Assembly (NCBI GenBank): GCA_045592625.1
Contig: JAZNVC010000023.1
Location: 51,268 to 115,267 of the forward strand
Direction: 5' to 3'
Origin: SIG607 sp045592625
GTDB lineage: Bacteria; Bacillota; Clostridia; Oscillospirales; Acutalibacteraceae
DNA length: 64,000 nt
In this document: piece after piece, positions 44,035 through 54,700 of the stretch
Layout: every line of letters begins with the position of its first letter
Position numbering within the stretch: position 1 is the stretch's first letter
Notes under the pieces: generated by a model
Seen by the model: only the letters and a program-made list of their open reading frames with translations
What the model was told of the DNA's origin: nothing
Databases searched by the model: none
Program-made: the position numbers and the translations under genes

Positions 44035-44976
44035 ATGGATATTCCCGTATATCTTTTTACCGGCTTTTTAGATGCCGGAAAAACAAAATTTATAGATGAA
44101 ACCTTAAAGGACAAGCGTTTTGAAAGCAAGGAGCCGACTTTACTTATACTTTGCGAAGAAGGCGAAGAAGAGTATGACGTATCTGCCTACTCAGGCGGAA
44201 AGGTTATAATAAAAACCATTGAAGAAGAAAGCGAACTTTCAGCAGAGCTTTTTGAATCCTTTATAAAGGAAACTAACGCCACACGAGTTATAATAGAGTA
44301 TAATGGCATGTGGCAACTTTCTTCATTATATTCTGCTATGGCTAAAGATTTTATAATCTATCAGGAATTTATGATGATGGATGCAAATACCGCCGTTACC
44401 TATAATGCAAATATGAGAAGCCTGGTAGTGGATAAACTAAACGGTGCAGAGCTTGTAATATTTAACCGCTATAGCGACAATATTGACCGAATGGCACTTC
44501 ACAAAATTGTAAGAGGTATAAGCAGAAGTGCTGATATTGCATATGAATATAAAGACGGCAGTGTAGCATATGACGATATTGAAGACCCCCTGCCCTTTGA
44601 TATTAACGCCCCTGTTATTGAAATCAAGGACAGAGACTACGCTATATGGTACAGAGATATGACCGAAGAACTTCCAAAGTATGACGGAAAAACCGTAAAA
44701 TTCAAAGGTATCGTTGCAAAAAACACCGATATGCCTAAAGGAAGTTTCGTTGTAGGCAGACATGTTATGACCTGCTGTGCCGATGATATAACCTATTCAG
44801 GAATTGTGTGCGATTGGTCGGGGAGCGAAACGCTGACTCAACGTGACTGGATAATAGTTACGGCAAAAATCGAACTTAAAAAGCACAAAATGTATGGTAA
44901 AAAAGGCCCTGTGCTTACCGTTAAAGAGGTTATAAGAACCTCTGCTCCCGCCGAAGAACTTGCAACATTTTATTAA
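44035..44976 (+). CDS. CobW-like GTPase fused to a YcgQ/DUF1980-like C-terminal domain
   Basis: A 313-residue protein. The N-terminal half is P-loop GTPase-like with FTGFLDAGKTKFIDE, but the CxCC metal motif is missing and the NKxD position reads NRYSD. The C-terminal 100 residues contain a KTVKFKGIVAKN strand and VGRHVMTCCADD, which resembles the C-terminal domain of TIGR03943/YcgQ proteins, usually partnered with a YcgR permease in zinc-starvation operons. The fusion is my reading and is not confirmed by search. It lies ten bases after the His-rich CobW gene and before a hairpin terminator. Confidence 0.75.
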   Translation: MDIPVYLFTGFLDAGKTKFIDETLKDKRFESKEPTLLILCEEGEEEYDVSAYSGGKVIIKTIEEESELSAELFESFIKETNATRVIIEYNGMWQLSSLYSAMAKDFIIYQEFMMMDANTAVTYNANMRSLVVDKLNGAELVIFNRYSDNIDRMALHKIVRGISRSADIAYEYKDGSVAYDDIEDPLPFDINAPVIEIKDRDYAIWYRDMTEELPKYDGKTVKFKGIVAKNTDMPKGSFVVGRHVMTCCADDITYSGIVCDWSGSETLTQRDWIIVTAKIELKKHKMYGKKGPVLTVKEVIRTSAPAEELATFY

Positions 44977-44987
44977 GAAAGATAGAA

Positions 44988-45022
44988 ATCGGGGCACCTT
45001 CCGTAATGAAGATGCCCCGATT
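44988..45022 (+). terminator. Terminator after the CobW pair
   Basis: AATCGGGGCA...TTC pairs with GAA..TGCCCCGATT; the T tract after it is weak (ATATTAAT). It could also serve the convergent gene ending at 45060. Confidence 0.7.
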
Positions 45023-45059
45023 ATATTAATCTTATATATTACTATTTTAATAATACGAC

Positions 45060-45653
45060 TTAAAGTCCTTCCTGAAGAATCTTGACAATTTCTTTCATAG
45101 AGGTCTTATATTCTTCTTCTGAGGAGTTTTTGAAAATAAGGAACTGATCTACAATAGATGGGTCCATAAGATTTTCGGGTATGGAAAAATCTCTGGTTTT
45201 GATATATTCATCCCAATTTTCAATTTTCCAGGTATCTCTTTCGGAATTTCTGTCAATCATTCTCTGCTTACAAACCTCAAGGTCTGTTTGCACCCAAACA
45301 ACTGTAAGTGCTGCACCATATTCTCTAAGCTTCTTTCTTAAAGAAATCATATACTCGGTATCTCTTATCTCTCTGGTAAAAGGTGCATTAATAAGAACTA
45401 TATCTTCATACTGTAGTGCCTCAAATGCTAAATCTAAAACAACTTCATATTCAACGTTTCTGATGTTGTCCTCAAAAAACTGTGAAGAACGGTTAATTTC
45501 CTCACCTGCTATTTTATATGCAACGTTAGAAAGTGGAATAAGGGTATCCTTATCAAGATATACAACGTGGTCAAGATTAGTTGCCAACATTTTAGAAATA
45601 AAGGTTTTACCGCAAGCGGGCGGAGAAGTTACAAGTAAAAGTTGTTTTTTCAT
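45060..45653 (-). CDS. P-loop ATP-binding protein (AAA_33/kinase-like)
   Basis: A 197-residue nucleotide-binding protein. Walker A is SPPACGKTFISKML at residues 10-23, followed by the VYLDKDTLIPL segment and VVWVQTDLEVCKQRM, which suit a small-molecule or nucleoside kinase-like fold. No specific substrate can be named. It is monocistronic, with its own promoter. Confidence 0.78.
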   Translation of the reverse strand: MKKQLLLVTSPPACGKTFISKMLATNLDHVVYLDKDTLIPLSNVAYKIAGEEINRSSQFFEDNIRNVEYEVVLDLAFEALQYEDIVLINAPFTREIRDTEYMISLRKKLREYGAALTVVWVQTDLEVCKQRMIDRNSERDTWKIENWDEYIKTRDFSIPENLMDPSIVDQFLIFKNSSEEEYKTSMKEIVKILQEGL

Positions 45654-45703
45654 AAATAAAACTCCTTAAAGCACTAACGTGAAAATTTTAACCAATTGCA
45701 AAA

Positions 45704-45732
45704 ATTATAGCATATTTATTCCAAAAAAACAA
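45704..45732 (-). promoter_or_regulatory. Promoter of the P-loop protein gene
   Basis: On the minus strand, TTGTTT (45727-45732) and TATAAT (45704-45709), preceded by TATGC (extended -10), with a 17-bp spacer. Confidence 0.6.
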
Positions 45733-45793
45733 GCAATTTTTGGAGAATTTTAAATTTTTTGGTAACATTTTCACTATTTATGTTTTTTTAACT

Positions 45794-45806
45794 TAACTGT
45801 CAGTTA
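45794..45806. promoter_or_regulatory. Palindrome upstream of the decayed ABC transporter, possible TetR-type operator
   Basis: TAACTG-T-CAGTTA is a perfect 13-base palindrome about 93 bases before the permease start. The CTGnCAG core resembles TetR-family operators, which commonly control such transporters. No regulator gene is adjacent. Confidence 0.4.
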
Positions 45807-45898
45807 TAGATAAAGTTCACAAATATTTGATAATACAATAATAAACTTATAATATTTGGAAAATAAAATATTTCCATAAAAAAGGAGGCACAGCCGCA

Positions 45899-47225
45899 AT
45901 GTATATTTTTAAAAACGCTTTTAAATGTATAGGCTGAAGCAAATTAAGAAATATTCTCATAGGAATAATCGTTTTTATAATTTCTCTTTCCGCCTGTATC
46001 GGTCTTTCCATTCGTCAGGCAGCAGAAAATGCAAAAAAAGAGACTATGAACACCCTTTCGGTTACGGCAACTATTTCTTTTGACAGAGAAGGAAATATGC
46101 AAAATATGAAGCCAAATCAGAATGCCGAAGGCAGTTTTGATAGAGAAAATTTTAGAGAAATGATGTCAAATTCTTCTGCACTAACATTAGAAGAATATAA
46201 AAAATACAGCACCGCTTCTACCGTTAAAAATTTCTACTACAGTGCAGATATTTCGGTAAACGGCGACGATAATCTCTCCCCTGTTTCTAATGAAGAAAAT
46301 ACCGAAACCAAATCACAAAGCAATAACTTTCCAAGTTTTGGCGGTGGTTTTGGCGGAGTCAGAGAAAACTTCGGGAACCGCGTTTTAGGTGCTTCCAGTG
46401 ATTTTACTTTAACCGGTTTCAGCGGCGAAATTGCAATGACTCAGTTTATAAATGGTACAGCCTCAATTACCGAGGGTGTTAATTTCGATGAAAACAGCGG
46501 CAGAGAGTATGAAACAAAGTTTACCGAAACCCTTTTGGCAACATATACCTTTGCAAATGTAGCTGATTATGAAATTTTTGAAAACGAAGTTAAGGATTTA
46601 GGATTAGACGATAACTACAAAGTAAGTTCTAATGACAAGGACTCGTATGAAAAAGTTTAGAACCTCTTAATGCGTTAAGTCAGACTTCTGGTTATTTCCT
46701 TCTTGTAATACTTATAATAGGCGCTGCTATCCTTATTATTCTTAATATTTTTAATATTAGAGAAAGAAAATACGAAATCGGCGTTCTAACCGCTATGGGT
46801 ATGAAAAAAAGCAAGGTTGCTTTACAGTTCATTATCGAAATATTCATCGTTACCATTATAGCTGTAATAATAGGTGCCTCAGTAGGTACCATTTCCAGTG
46901 TTCCCGTAGCAAATAAATTGCTTGAAAATCAAATTTCTTCTCAAAATGAAACACAGATGAATATTGAGCAAAACTTCGGCAGACCCGGAAATCCAGATGA
47001 TATGGATATACAGATGCCACCTGACAAACAATTGGGTTTTTTTGATAACCTTCCAAAGAAAGAGGATTTTAACTACATAAGTGAAATAGACAGTGCAACC
47101 AATATTACGGTAGTACTTTATATGTTACTTATTGCTATAGGTCTTACTCTTGTTGCTGGTGCTGCTTCTCTACTATTTATAATGCGTTATATTCACCCCT
47201 CAAAATACTGTCAAACAGAGATTAG
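45899..47225 (+). pseudogene. Decayed MacB-like ABC transporter permease
   Basis: The frame opens with ATG at 45899 after AGGAGG, then hits TGA at 45935-45937 within the first transmembrane region, continuing in frame as SKLRNILIGIIVFI. It is open until TAG at 46658-46660; one missing T in the GTTT run would restore frame into LEPLNALSQTSGYFLL. A second frameshift near 47190 separates MRY from the expected P-L-K-I-L-S-N-R-D ending, whose stop is TAG 47223-47225. The remaining pieces match MacB/FtsX-type permeases: one TM, an extracellular domain and C-terminal TMs. At least three lesions mean that it is not functional. Confidence 0.88.
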
Positions 47226-47235
47226 GAGGATATTT

Positions 47236-47334
47236 ATGGCTATTTTAAAATTAAACGACGTAAGCTTTTCATATGGTAGTACTCCGGTTTTAAAGAACAT
47301 TTCTTTAGAATTTGAAGTGGTTTACCAACTTTAA
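47236..47334 (+). pseudogene. Truncated ABC transporter ATP-binding protein (N-terminus only)
   Basis: After GGAGG, ATG 47236 begins AILKLNDVSFSYGSTPVLKN, the usual start of an ABC ATPase, but the frame stops after 32 residues. Walker A and everything after it are missing. It is the broken partner of the permease pseudogene just upstream; the deletion ends at a terminator shared with pyrI. Confidence 0.85.
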
Positions 47335-47350
47335 AAAAATAAATAAGCAC

Positions 47351-47379
47351 AAAAAAACGAGGTTTTCACCTCGTTTTTT
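47351..47379. terminator. Bidirectional terminator between the transporter remnant and pyrI
   Basis: ACGAGGT pairs with ACCTCGT around TTTC, with seven A on one side and seven T on the other. Confidence 0.85.
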
Positions 47380-47382
47380 TAT

Positions 47383-47796
47383 TTATGCCTGAGCATCGCA
47401 GTAAATACATCTGTAAATACGTCTTGCTTTGTCTGCAAGTACAAATTCGTGAGAAAGTTCTTGTTCGCAAGAAGTAATGCATCTTGGGTTTTTGCAGAAA
47501 ATTATATCGGTAAGTTTTTCAGGAAGAAGTATTTTCTTCTTTTCCACAATAACCGAGTCCTTAATAACGTTAACTGTAACGTCAGGGTCAACGTATCCTA
47601 AAATGTGCATATCAAGGTCGATAGCACCGTCGATTTTTATAACGTCCTTCTTGCCCATTTTTCCGCTTTGAGCATTCATAATCATAGCGACGGAACAGGA
47701 AAGTTTTTCAAGCTTTAAAAGGCGATATATATCCATACCCTTTCCTGCTTTTATATGATCAATAACAAAACCGTTTTTAATGGAATCAATATTCAT
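47383..47796 (-). CDS. pyrI: Aspartate carbamoyltransferase regulatory subunit
   Basis: A 137-residue regulatory chain. An N-terminal allosteric nucleotide-binding domain (IDHIKAGKGMDIYRLL) is followed by a zinc domain with four Cys (CKNPRC...CIYC). It allows CTP feedback on PyrB. It is the last gene of the operon, 12 bases after pyrB. B. subtilis lacks PyrI, so this marks a clostridial-type enzyme. Confidence 0.95.
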   Translation of the reverse strand: MNIDSIKNGFVIDHIKAGKGMDIYRLLKLEKLSCSVAMIMNAQSGKMGKKDVIKIDGAIDLDMHILGYVDPDVTVNVIKDSVIVEKKKILLPEKLTDIIFCKNPRCITSCEQELSHEFVLADKARRIYRCIYCDAQA

Positions 47797-47808
47797 AAAT
47801 CCACTCTC

Positions 47809-48720
47809 CTATTCTATACAAAGCAGTTTAAGAATAGGCGCCATTCTCATATATTTTCCGTAAAGAGCCTGTTTAAAGTAACAAGCACGTTTATCGTTAT
47901 CAACGGCAACGCTTATTTCGTTAACACGTGGCAGCGGATGCATTATAACTAAGTCTTCCTTAGCCGAAGATAACTTATCGGTAGTTAAAATATAACTATC
48001 TTTAAGTCTTAAATATTCCTCCTCGTTAAAGAAGCGTTCACGCTGTACCCTGGTCATATAAAGAATATCAAGTTCATTAACACTTTCATCAAGGCTTTTA
48101 ACCTCTTTGAAGCTATGCCCTGCATCAACAATTATATTTTTAACATATTCGGGAACCCTTAATTCTTCAGGAGAAATAAGCACAAATTTTATGTTCTTAT
48201 ACCTTGACATAGCGTGAATGAGGGAATGAACGGTTCTGCCGAACTTCAGGTCACCGCAAAGACCGATAGTAAGATTGTCAAATCTGCCCTTTTCTCTGTG
48301 AATAGTAAGAAGGTCAGCAAGAGTTTGAGTCGGATGGTGATGTCCGCCGTCACCCGCATTAATCACAGGAATGGTAGCGTTTTTAGAAGCTACCAAGGGA
48401 GCACCCTCTTTGGGATGACGCATAGCAATAATATCGGCATAACAAGAAATCATTTTAGCGGTATCTGCTACGCTTTCACCCTTTGAAGCAGAGCTTGAAG
48501 AAGCATCTGCCATGGTAAGCACATTACCGCCCAGTTCATACATAGCGGCTTCAAAGCTGAGTCTTGTTCTTGTTGACGGTTCAAAGAAAAGGGTTGCAAG
48601 TTTTTTGCCTCTGCACTTATCTTTATACTTATTCGGATTATCAATTATATCCGAAGCAGTAGCTATAAGGCTGTCAAGTTCGCTAAGAGAAAGTTCCAAA
48701 ATATCAATAAGATGTCTCAT
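47809..48720 (-). CDS. pyrB: Aspartate carbamoyltransferase catalytic subunit
   Basis: A 303-residue transcarbamoylase that makes carbamoyl-aspartate. FEPSTRTRLSFEAA carries the carbamoyl-phosphate site, and HHHPTQTLADL and HPLPR are present. It shares its first base with the pyrE stop. Confidence 0.97.
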   Translation of the reverse strand: MRHLIDILELSLSELDSLIATASDIIDNPNKYKDKCRGKKLATLFFEPSTRTRLSFEAAMYELGGNVLTMADASSSSASKGESVADTAKMISCYADIIAMRHPKEGAPLVASKNATIPVINAGDGGHHHPTQTLADLLTIHREKGRFDNLTIGLCGDLKFGRTVHSLIHAMSRYKNIKFVLISPEELRVPEYVKNIIVDAGHSFKEVKSLDESVNELDILYMTRVQRERFFNEEEYLRLKDSYILTTDKLSSAKEDLVIMHPLPRVNEISVAVDNDKRACYFKQALYGKYMRMAPILKLLCIE

Positions 48721-49376
48721 TATGCTTTTGCTCCGTTAATCTCTAAATATGCTTTTATACGGTCAACATTTTCCTTGTTTTTTGGGTCTTCTTCAAGATA
48801 CTCAATAATATCATATACATCAACAACAGAATATACGGGGAAACCAAATTCCTCGCCTACCTCAGCCATAGCACTCTTATCGGTTTGTCCCTTCTCTTTT
48901 CTGTCAACCATTACGAATGTTGCGGCAACCTTTGTGCCGTTTAAAGAAGAAAGGATATTCATACTCTCTCTAATAGCGGTACCTGCGGTAATTACGTCCT
49001 CTACGATAACAATTTCTTCATTTTCCTGAGGTTTATAACCAACAAAAACTCCGCCTTCACCGTGGTCTTTTTCTTCCTTTCTGTTAAAGAAGAAGGGCAC
49101 GTCAAGACCTTCACGGGAAAGTGCACAGGCAACAGAAACTGCAATGGGAATACCCTTATAAGCAGGTCCGTAAAGAACAGTAGGTTTATTTCCTACCTTT
49201 TCAAAATAAGCCTTAGCATAAAACTCGCCCAGCTTCATAATCTGGTCGCCTGTTTTAATATCGCCTGCATTAATGAAGTACGGGATTTTTCGTCCGCTTT
49301 TAGCCGTAAAATCACCAAACTTTAGTACGCCTGCACCTTCTAAAAACTCAATAAATTCTCTCTTATAACTTTCCAT
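48720..49376 (-). CDS. pyrE: Orotate phosphoribosyltransferase
   Basis: A 218-residue type I PRTase that converts orotate and PRPP to OMP. The PRPP loop reads IVIVEDVITAGTAIRES, and YGPAYKGIPIA lies upstream. Adjacent to pyrF (31 bases) and pyrB. Confidence 0.96.
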   Translation of the reverse strand: MESYKREFIEFLEGAGVLKFGDFTAKSGRKIPYFINAGDIKTGDQIMKLGEFYAKAYFEKVGNKPTVLYGPAYKGIPIAVSVACALSREGLDVPFFFNRKEEKDHGEGGVFVGYKPQENEEIVIVEDVITAGTAIRESMNILSSLNGTKVAATFVMVDRKEKGQTDKSAMAEVGEEFGFPVYSVVDVYDIIEYLEEDPKNKENVDRIKAYLEINGAKA

Positions 49377-49407
49377 AATAATTCTCCTTTGCCTAGCTGA
49401 TAATCAT

Positions 49408-50106
49408 TTAATCGCAGAATTCTGCAATACATCTTTCGTAAGCTGCAACAGGGTCTTGGGCAGCAGTAATAGGTCTGCCCACAACTATATAGTCACTGCC
49501 GATTTTTTTAGCCTCTGCAGGAGTCATAACACGCTTTTGGTCGCCTATATCACCATCGGCAAAACGCACACCGGGGGTAACGGTAAGGAAATTTGCTCCA
49601 CAGGTATTGTGCACCTTTTCTGCCTCAAGAGGAGAACAAACCACACCGTCAAGACCTGCTATCGCGGCATTTTTAGCGTAGTGCATAACAACCTTGTCAA
49701 TAGGCTCTTTAATTAACAGGTCGTTTTCCATACGTTCCTGGTCGGTAGAGGTAAGCTGAGTAACTGCAATAAGCAAAGGACGTGTTCCGTCGGGACGAGT
49801 AAGTCCTTCGAGAGCCGCCTGCATCATAGTAACGGTACCTGCAGCGTGAAGATTAGTCATATCAACGTCAAGACCGCTAAGCACAGCCATACTCTTTTTA
49901 ACAGTATTTGGAATGTCGTGAAGCTTTAAATCAAGAAAAATTTTATGTCCTCTTGCCTTTAAATCTTTAACAATCTGAGGACCTTCGGCATAAAAAAGTT
50001 CCATACCGATTTTTACAAAAGGTTTTCTGCCTGTAAACTTATCAAGAAAACTAAAAACCTGCTCTCTTGAAGCGAAGTCACAAGCAATGATCACGTCTTT
50101 ACCCAT
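49408..50106 (-). CDS. pyrF: Orotidine-5'-phosphate decarboxylase
   Basis: A 232-residue TIM-barrel decarboxylase of the group I type. The catalytic Asp/Lys tetrad lies in FLDLKLHDIPNTV, and the phosphate loop ends YIVVGRPITAA. Shares a base with the pyrD stop. Confidence 0.97.
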   Translation of the reverse strand: MGKDVIIACDFASREQVFSFLDKFTGRKPFVKIGMELFYAEGPQIVKDLKARGHKIFLDLKLHDIPNTVKKSMAVLSGLDVDMTNLHAAGTVTMMQAALEGLTRPDGTRPLLIAVTQLTSTDQERMENDLLIKEPIDKVVMHYAKNAAIAGLDGVVCSPLEAEKVHNTCGANFLTVTPGVRFADGDIGDQKRVMTPAEAKKIGSDYIVVGRPITAAQDPVAAYERCIAEFCD

Positions 50107-51017
50107 TAGTGAGCACCTCCTATAATTTCTTTTAAATTACTTATACCGTATTTTTGCATAACACGGGGTAAATCATTTATAATATCTCTGCAAACAAAGG
50201 GGTCGATAAGGTTTGCGGCACCTACCTCTACTGCAGTGGCACCTGCTAACATCGTTTCGATAACATCCTCTGCTGAAGAAACACCGCCCATACCTACAAT
50301 GGGTATTTTGACAGCTTCAAAAACCTGATAAATCATACGCAAGGCAACCGGTTTAATTGCAGGTCCCGAAAAGCCACCCATTTTATTAGCTATAACAGGC
50401 TTTCTGGTCTTTAAATCAATTCTCATACCAAGAAGTGTATTTATCATACTTATTCCGTCTGCACCCGCTTCTTCACAGGCCTTGGCTATAGACACAATAT
50501 CGGTTACGTTTGGAGAAAGTTTAATAATAACGGGTTTTTTGGTTACAGCTTTTACAGCTCTTGTAACCTCGGCTGCCGCTTCGGGAGAAGTACCGAAACT
50601 CATACCGCCGCCATGAACGTTAGGACAGGAAACGTTTACCTCAAGCCAACCAACCTGTTCCTCTTTATCCAATTTTTCGCAGGTATAAGCATAGTCTTCT
50701 ATAGCAAAACCGCTTACATTTGCCATAACAGGCTTACTAAAGCATTTTTTAAGTAAAGGAAGTTCGTTACTGATAACCGCTTCAACGCCGGGATTCTGAA
50801 GTCCTACAGCATTAATCATTCCGCCTTCACATTCGGCAATTCTGGGTGTGGGATTGCCGAAACGAGCATCCTTTGTGGTACCTTTAAAGGAAAAAGTACC
50901 AAGACAGTTAATGTCGTAGATTTCAGCAAATTCATAACCAAAACCAAAGGTGCCGGAAGCGGGAATAACGGGATTATCAAGTTTTATACCACAAAGGTCA
51001 ACCGATAGGTTTACCAT
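50106..51017 (-). CDS. pyrD: Dihydroorotate dehydrogenase, class 1B catalytic subunit
   Basis: A 303-residue FMN enzyme with the catalytic-loop segment VNVSCPNVHGGG carrying the class 1B Cys, and the FMN phosphate site GMGGVSSAEDV. It works with PyrK and passes electrons to NAD. Overlaps pyrK by seven bases. Confidence 0.96.
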   Translation of the reverse strand: MVNLSVDLCGIKLDNPVIPASGTFGFGYEFAEIYDINCLGTFSFKGTTKDARFGNPTPRIAECEGGMINAVGLQNPGVEAVISNELPLLKKCFSKPVMANVSGFAIEDYAYTCEKLDKEEQVGWLEVNVSCPNVHGGGMSFGTSPEAAAEVTRAVKAVTKKPVIIKLSPNVTDIVSIAKACEEAGADGISMINTLLGMRIDLKTRKPVIANKMGGFSGPAIKPVALRMIYQVFEAVKIPIVGMGGVSSAEDVIETMLAGATAVEVGAANLIDPFVCRDIINDLPRVMQKYGISNLKEIIGGAH

Positions 51018-51751
51018 ATTATTTCCTCCCTTACTAGCACAGGGCCATCTTTACAGATACGCTTATTGCCGTATTTTGTTTTACATGAACAACCCATACA
51101 AGCACCAAAGCCGCAACCCATTCTTTCTTCAAAACTATACTGACCGCTGGTTTTAGCAACACCTTCAATAGCCTTGAACATCGGCATAGGTCCGCAGGTA
51201 AAGAAATAAGAATAATCTAAATCTTTTAGCAGGTCGGTAACAAAACCTTTTGTGCCAAAACTTCCATCTGCAGTTGTAATGTAAACGGTTGCACCTAGCT
51301 TTTCAAATTCTTCTTTATAAAACACATCATCTTTATTGTTAAAACCTAATATAACAATAGGCTTAATACCATTTTCGGCTAGTTCTTTTGTCACACCGTA
51401 CATTGGGGGAACACCAACACCGCCGCCGATAACAACCGGTTTTTCTCCAGCAAGAGAGGTATCAAAACCGTTGCCCAAACCGTTTAAAATATCAAGGCTC
51501 TCCCCTGCTTTCATAAGAGCTAACTGTTCGGTTCCGCTTCCTACAATTTTATAAATAATGGTAATGGTTTCATTATCATAGTCACAAACCGAAATAGGAC
51601 GGCGAAGATACTTTCCACTGAGTTTTATATTAATAAACTGTCCGGGCTTAGTGAGAGAAGTTGTCTCTCCCCTAAGCACCATTTTCATTATATACTTAGC
51701 AATTTTTTCATTGCTGATTATCTGAACAATTTGTTGTTTCAATTCATTCAC
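51011..51751 (-). CDS. pyrK: Dihydroorotate dehydrogenase electron transfer subunit
   Basis: A 246-residue FAD and 2Fe-2S protein. The FAD site is YLRRPISVCD, the NAD loop is GGGVGVPP, and the cluster ligands fit CGFGACMGCSC followed by a distal Cys. Pairs with the class 1B PyrD. Confidence 0.95.
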   Translation of the reverse strand: MNELKQQIVQIISNEKIAKYIMKMVLRGETTSLTKPGQFINIKLSGKYLRRPISVCDYDNETITIIYKIVGSGTEQLALMKAGESLDILNGLGNGFDTSLAGEKPVVIGGGVGVPPMYGVTKELAENGIKPIVILGFNNKDDVFYKEEFEKLGATVYITTADGSFGTKGFVTDLLKDLDYSYFFTCGPMPMFKAIEGVAKTSGQYSFEERMGCGFGACMGCSCKTKYGNKRICKDGPVLVREEIIW

Positions 51752-51754
51752 CTT

Positions 51755-54700
51755 TTATGCATCAATAGTAGATATAGTAAGGGTGGTTTCCTCAAGTACG
51801 TCAAGCAATACCTTAACTGTATCAAGAGCGGTAAAGATAGTAACGTTATTCTCGGTAGCCAGTTTTCTGATTTCAACACCGTCACTGCTGATACCCTGAG
51901 AAGAAATATCCTTTGTATTTATAACATAGGCGATATATCCCTGACGAATAGCATCGGGTATTTCCTCACTGCCTTCATTAATTTTAGCAAGAACGTGGGT
52001 ACGGATACCGTGTTCTTTAAGGAATTTTGCAGTGCCCGAAGTTGCCTCAATATTAAAACCAAGCTCATAGAATCGACGGATAAGGGGTAATGCTTCCTCT
52101 TTATCCTTGTCTGCTATGGTAGCAAGAACGGTACCGTAATTCTGAAGTTTCATTCCTGAAGCCTGAAGTGCTTTATAAAGGGCACGATTAAGCTTATCAT
52201 CATAACCAATAGCTTCACCGGTAGATTTCATTTCGGGAGAAAGGTAAGCATCAAGTCCACGAAGTTTATTGAAAGAGAAAACAGGAACCTTTACATACCA
52301 ACGTTTCTTTTCTTCGGGATAGAGACCGAAAATACCAAGTTCTTTAAGGCTCTTGCCCAAGATTACCTCGGTAGCAATATCTGCAAGACTATAGCCTGTA
52401 GATTTTGAAAGGAAAGGAACGGTACGTGAAGAACGAGGATTAACCTCGATAATATAAACGACATCCTTTTCATCAACTATAAACTGAATGTTATAAAGAC
52501 CTATAATTCCAATACCTATGCCAAGTTTTTTAGCATACTGAAGAATAGTTCCTTTAACCTTATCGGAAATACTGAAAGTGGGATATACGCTTATGGAGTC
52601 ACCTGAGTGTACGCCTGTTCTTTCAACAAGTTCCATAATACCCGGCACAAACACATCTCTGCCGTCACAAATTGCGTCAACCTCAACCTCTTTACCCTGA
52701 ATGTATTTATCAACCAGAACAGGCTTGTCTTCATCAATTTCAACAGCAGTCTTAAGGTAATGACGGAGTTGTTCTTCGTTGGCAACTATCTGCATAGCTC
52801 TGCCGCCGAGAACGAAGCTGGGACGAACAAGTACGGGATAACCTATTTCATTTGCAGCATCCAGACCAGCTTTAATACTTGTTACTGCCTTACCCTTAGG
52901 CTGAGGAATATTAAGTTCGGTAAGGAGCTTTTCAAAGCTGTCTCTGTTTTCGGCACGTTCAATAGCTGCACAGTCGGTACCGATAATTTTAACCCCTCTC
53001 TTCATAAGAGGCTCAGCAAGATTAATAGCAGTCTGACCGCCCAGAGAAGCTACAACACCTTCAGGCTTTTCGAACTCAATAATATTCATAACGTCTTCGG
53101 GAGTAAGAGGTTCGAAATAAAGTTTATCTGCTGTAGTATAGTCGGTAGAAACTGTTTCGGGGTTATTATTTATAATAATAGCCTCATAACCTGAATTTTT
53201 AATGGTGGTAACAGCGTGAACGGTAGAATAGTCGAATTCTACACCCTGACCGATACGGATAGGTCCTGCTCCAAGCACAACGATTTTCTTCTTATCGGTA
53301 AGACGCGAAGCGTGTTCACCTGTATAGGAAGAATAGAAGTAAGGAATATACGCTCCCGTATGACAGGTGTCAACCATTTTAAATACAGGGAAAAGATTAT
53401 TTTCTTTTCTGAAGTTATATACATCTATTTCATCGCATTTCCACATTCTTGCAGTATATTTATCAGAAAAGCCCATCTTCTTAGCTGCCTTTAACACATC
53501 AAGGTTAAAGGGATTAGCCTTAAGATTTTCTTCCATATCAATAATATTCTTAATTGCTTCAAGGAAGAAAGCGGTGATTTTTGTTATTTCGTGGATTTCT
53601 TCAACAGTAGCACCTCTGTAAAGAAGCTCAGCAATAGCGAAGATATTATCGTCTCTGAATTCTTTAATATAATCTTTAAGCTCATTATCGGTCATATCGT
53701 CGAATTTATGATGATAAAGATGGTTTACACCGATTTCAAGAGAACGGATACCCTTTAAAAGACATTCTTCAAGGTTACTGCCTATGCCCATAACCTCACC
53801 TGTTGCCTTCATTTGAGTACCAAGGAGATTAGATGCATTTGTAAACTTGTCAAACGGGAAACGGGGAAGCTTTGCAATTACATAATCAAGCTGAGGCTCA
53901 AAAGCCGCAGTAGTATTTGCAATAGAAATTTCTTCAAGAGCCATACCAAGAGCAATTTTTGCTGTAACCCTTGCAATAGGATAGCCCGAAGCCTTGGATG
54001 CAAGAGCAGAAGAACGGGAAACTCTGGGATTAACCTCAATAAGATAATATTCACTGCTGTTAGGATTAAGAGCAAACTGAACGTTACAGCCACCCTCAAT
54101 TTTAAGTTCTTTAATAAGTTTAATTGCAGAATCGTTAAGCATTTTAAGGTCGTGGTCGTTTAAGGTCATAATGGGAGCTACAACCAAGGAGTCGCCTGTA
54201 TGAACACCAACAGGGTCGATATTTTCCATACCGCAAATGGTTATAGCGTGGTCATTAGAGTCACGCATAACCTCAAATTCAATTTCCTTATATCCTTTAA
54301 CGCTCTTTTCAATAAGAACCTGATGTACGGGAGAAAGCTTAAATGCGTTAAGACCTATTTCAATAAGTTCTTCTTCGCTATTGGCGAACCCGCCGCCTGT
54401 ACCGCCCAAGGTGAAAGCAGGGCGAAGAACAACAGGATACCCTATCTTTTCAGCGGCAATCTTTGCTTCTTCAAGGTTATAGGTAATTTCAGAGGGGATG
54501 GTGGGTTCACCGATGGACTGGCAGAGTTCCTTAAACAGTTCTCTATCCTCTGCACGTTCGATACTTTCGCTGGAGGTACCCAGAAGTTCAACACCGCATT
54601 CCTTTAAAATGCCCTTCTTTTCAAGCTGCATAGCGATATTAAGTCCTGTTTGTCCGCCTATGCCGGGAACAATAGCATCAGGACGTTCATAACGGAGAAT

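Noticed and set aside
45935..45937. In-frame TGA in the permease as selenocysteine or recoded Trp
   Set aside because: Two further frameshifts and a truncated ATPase follow. TGA is used as an ordinary stop elsewhere (for example the methyltransferase stop at 29465-29467), and no SECIS-like hairpin is evident. Decay is simpler.
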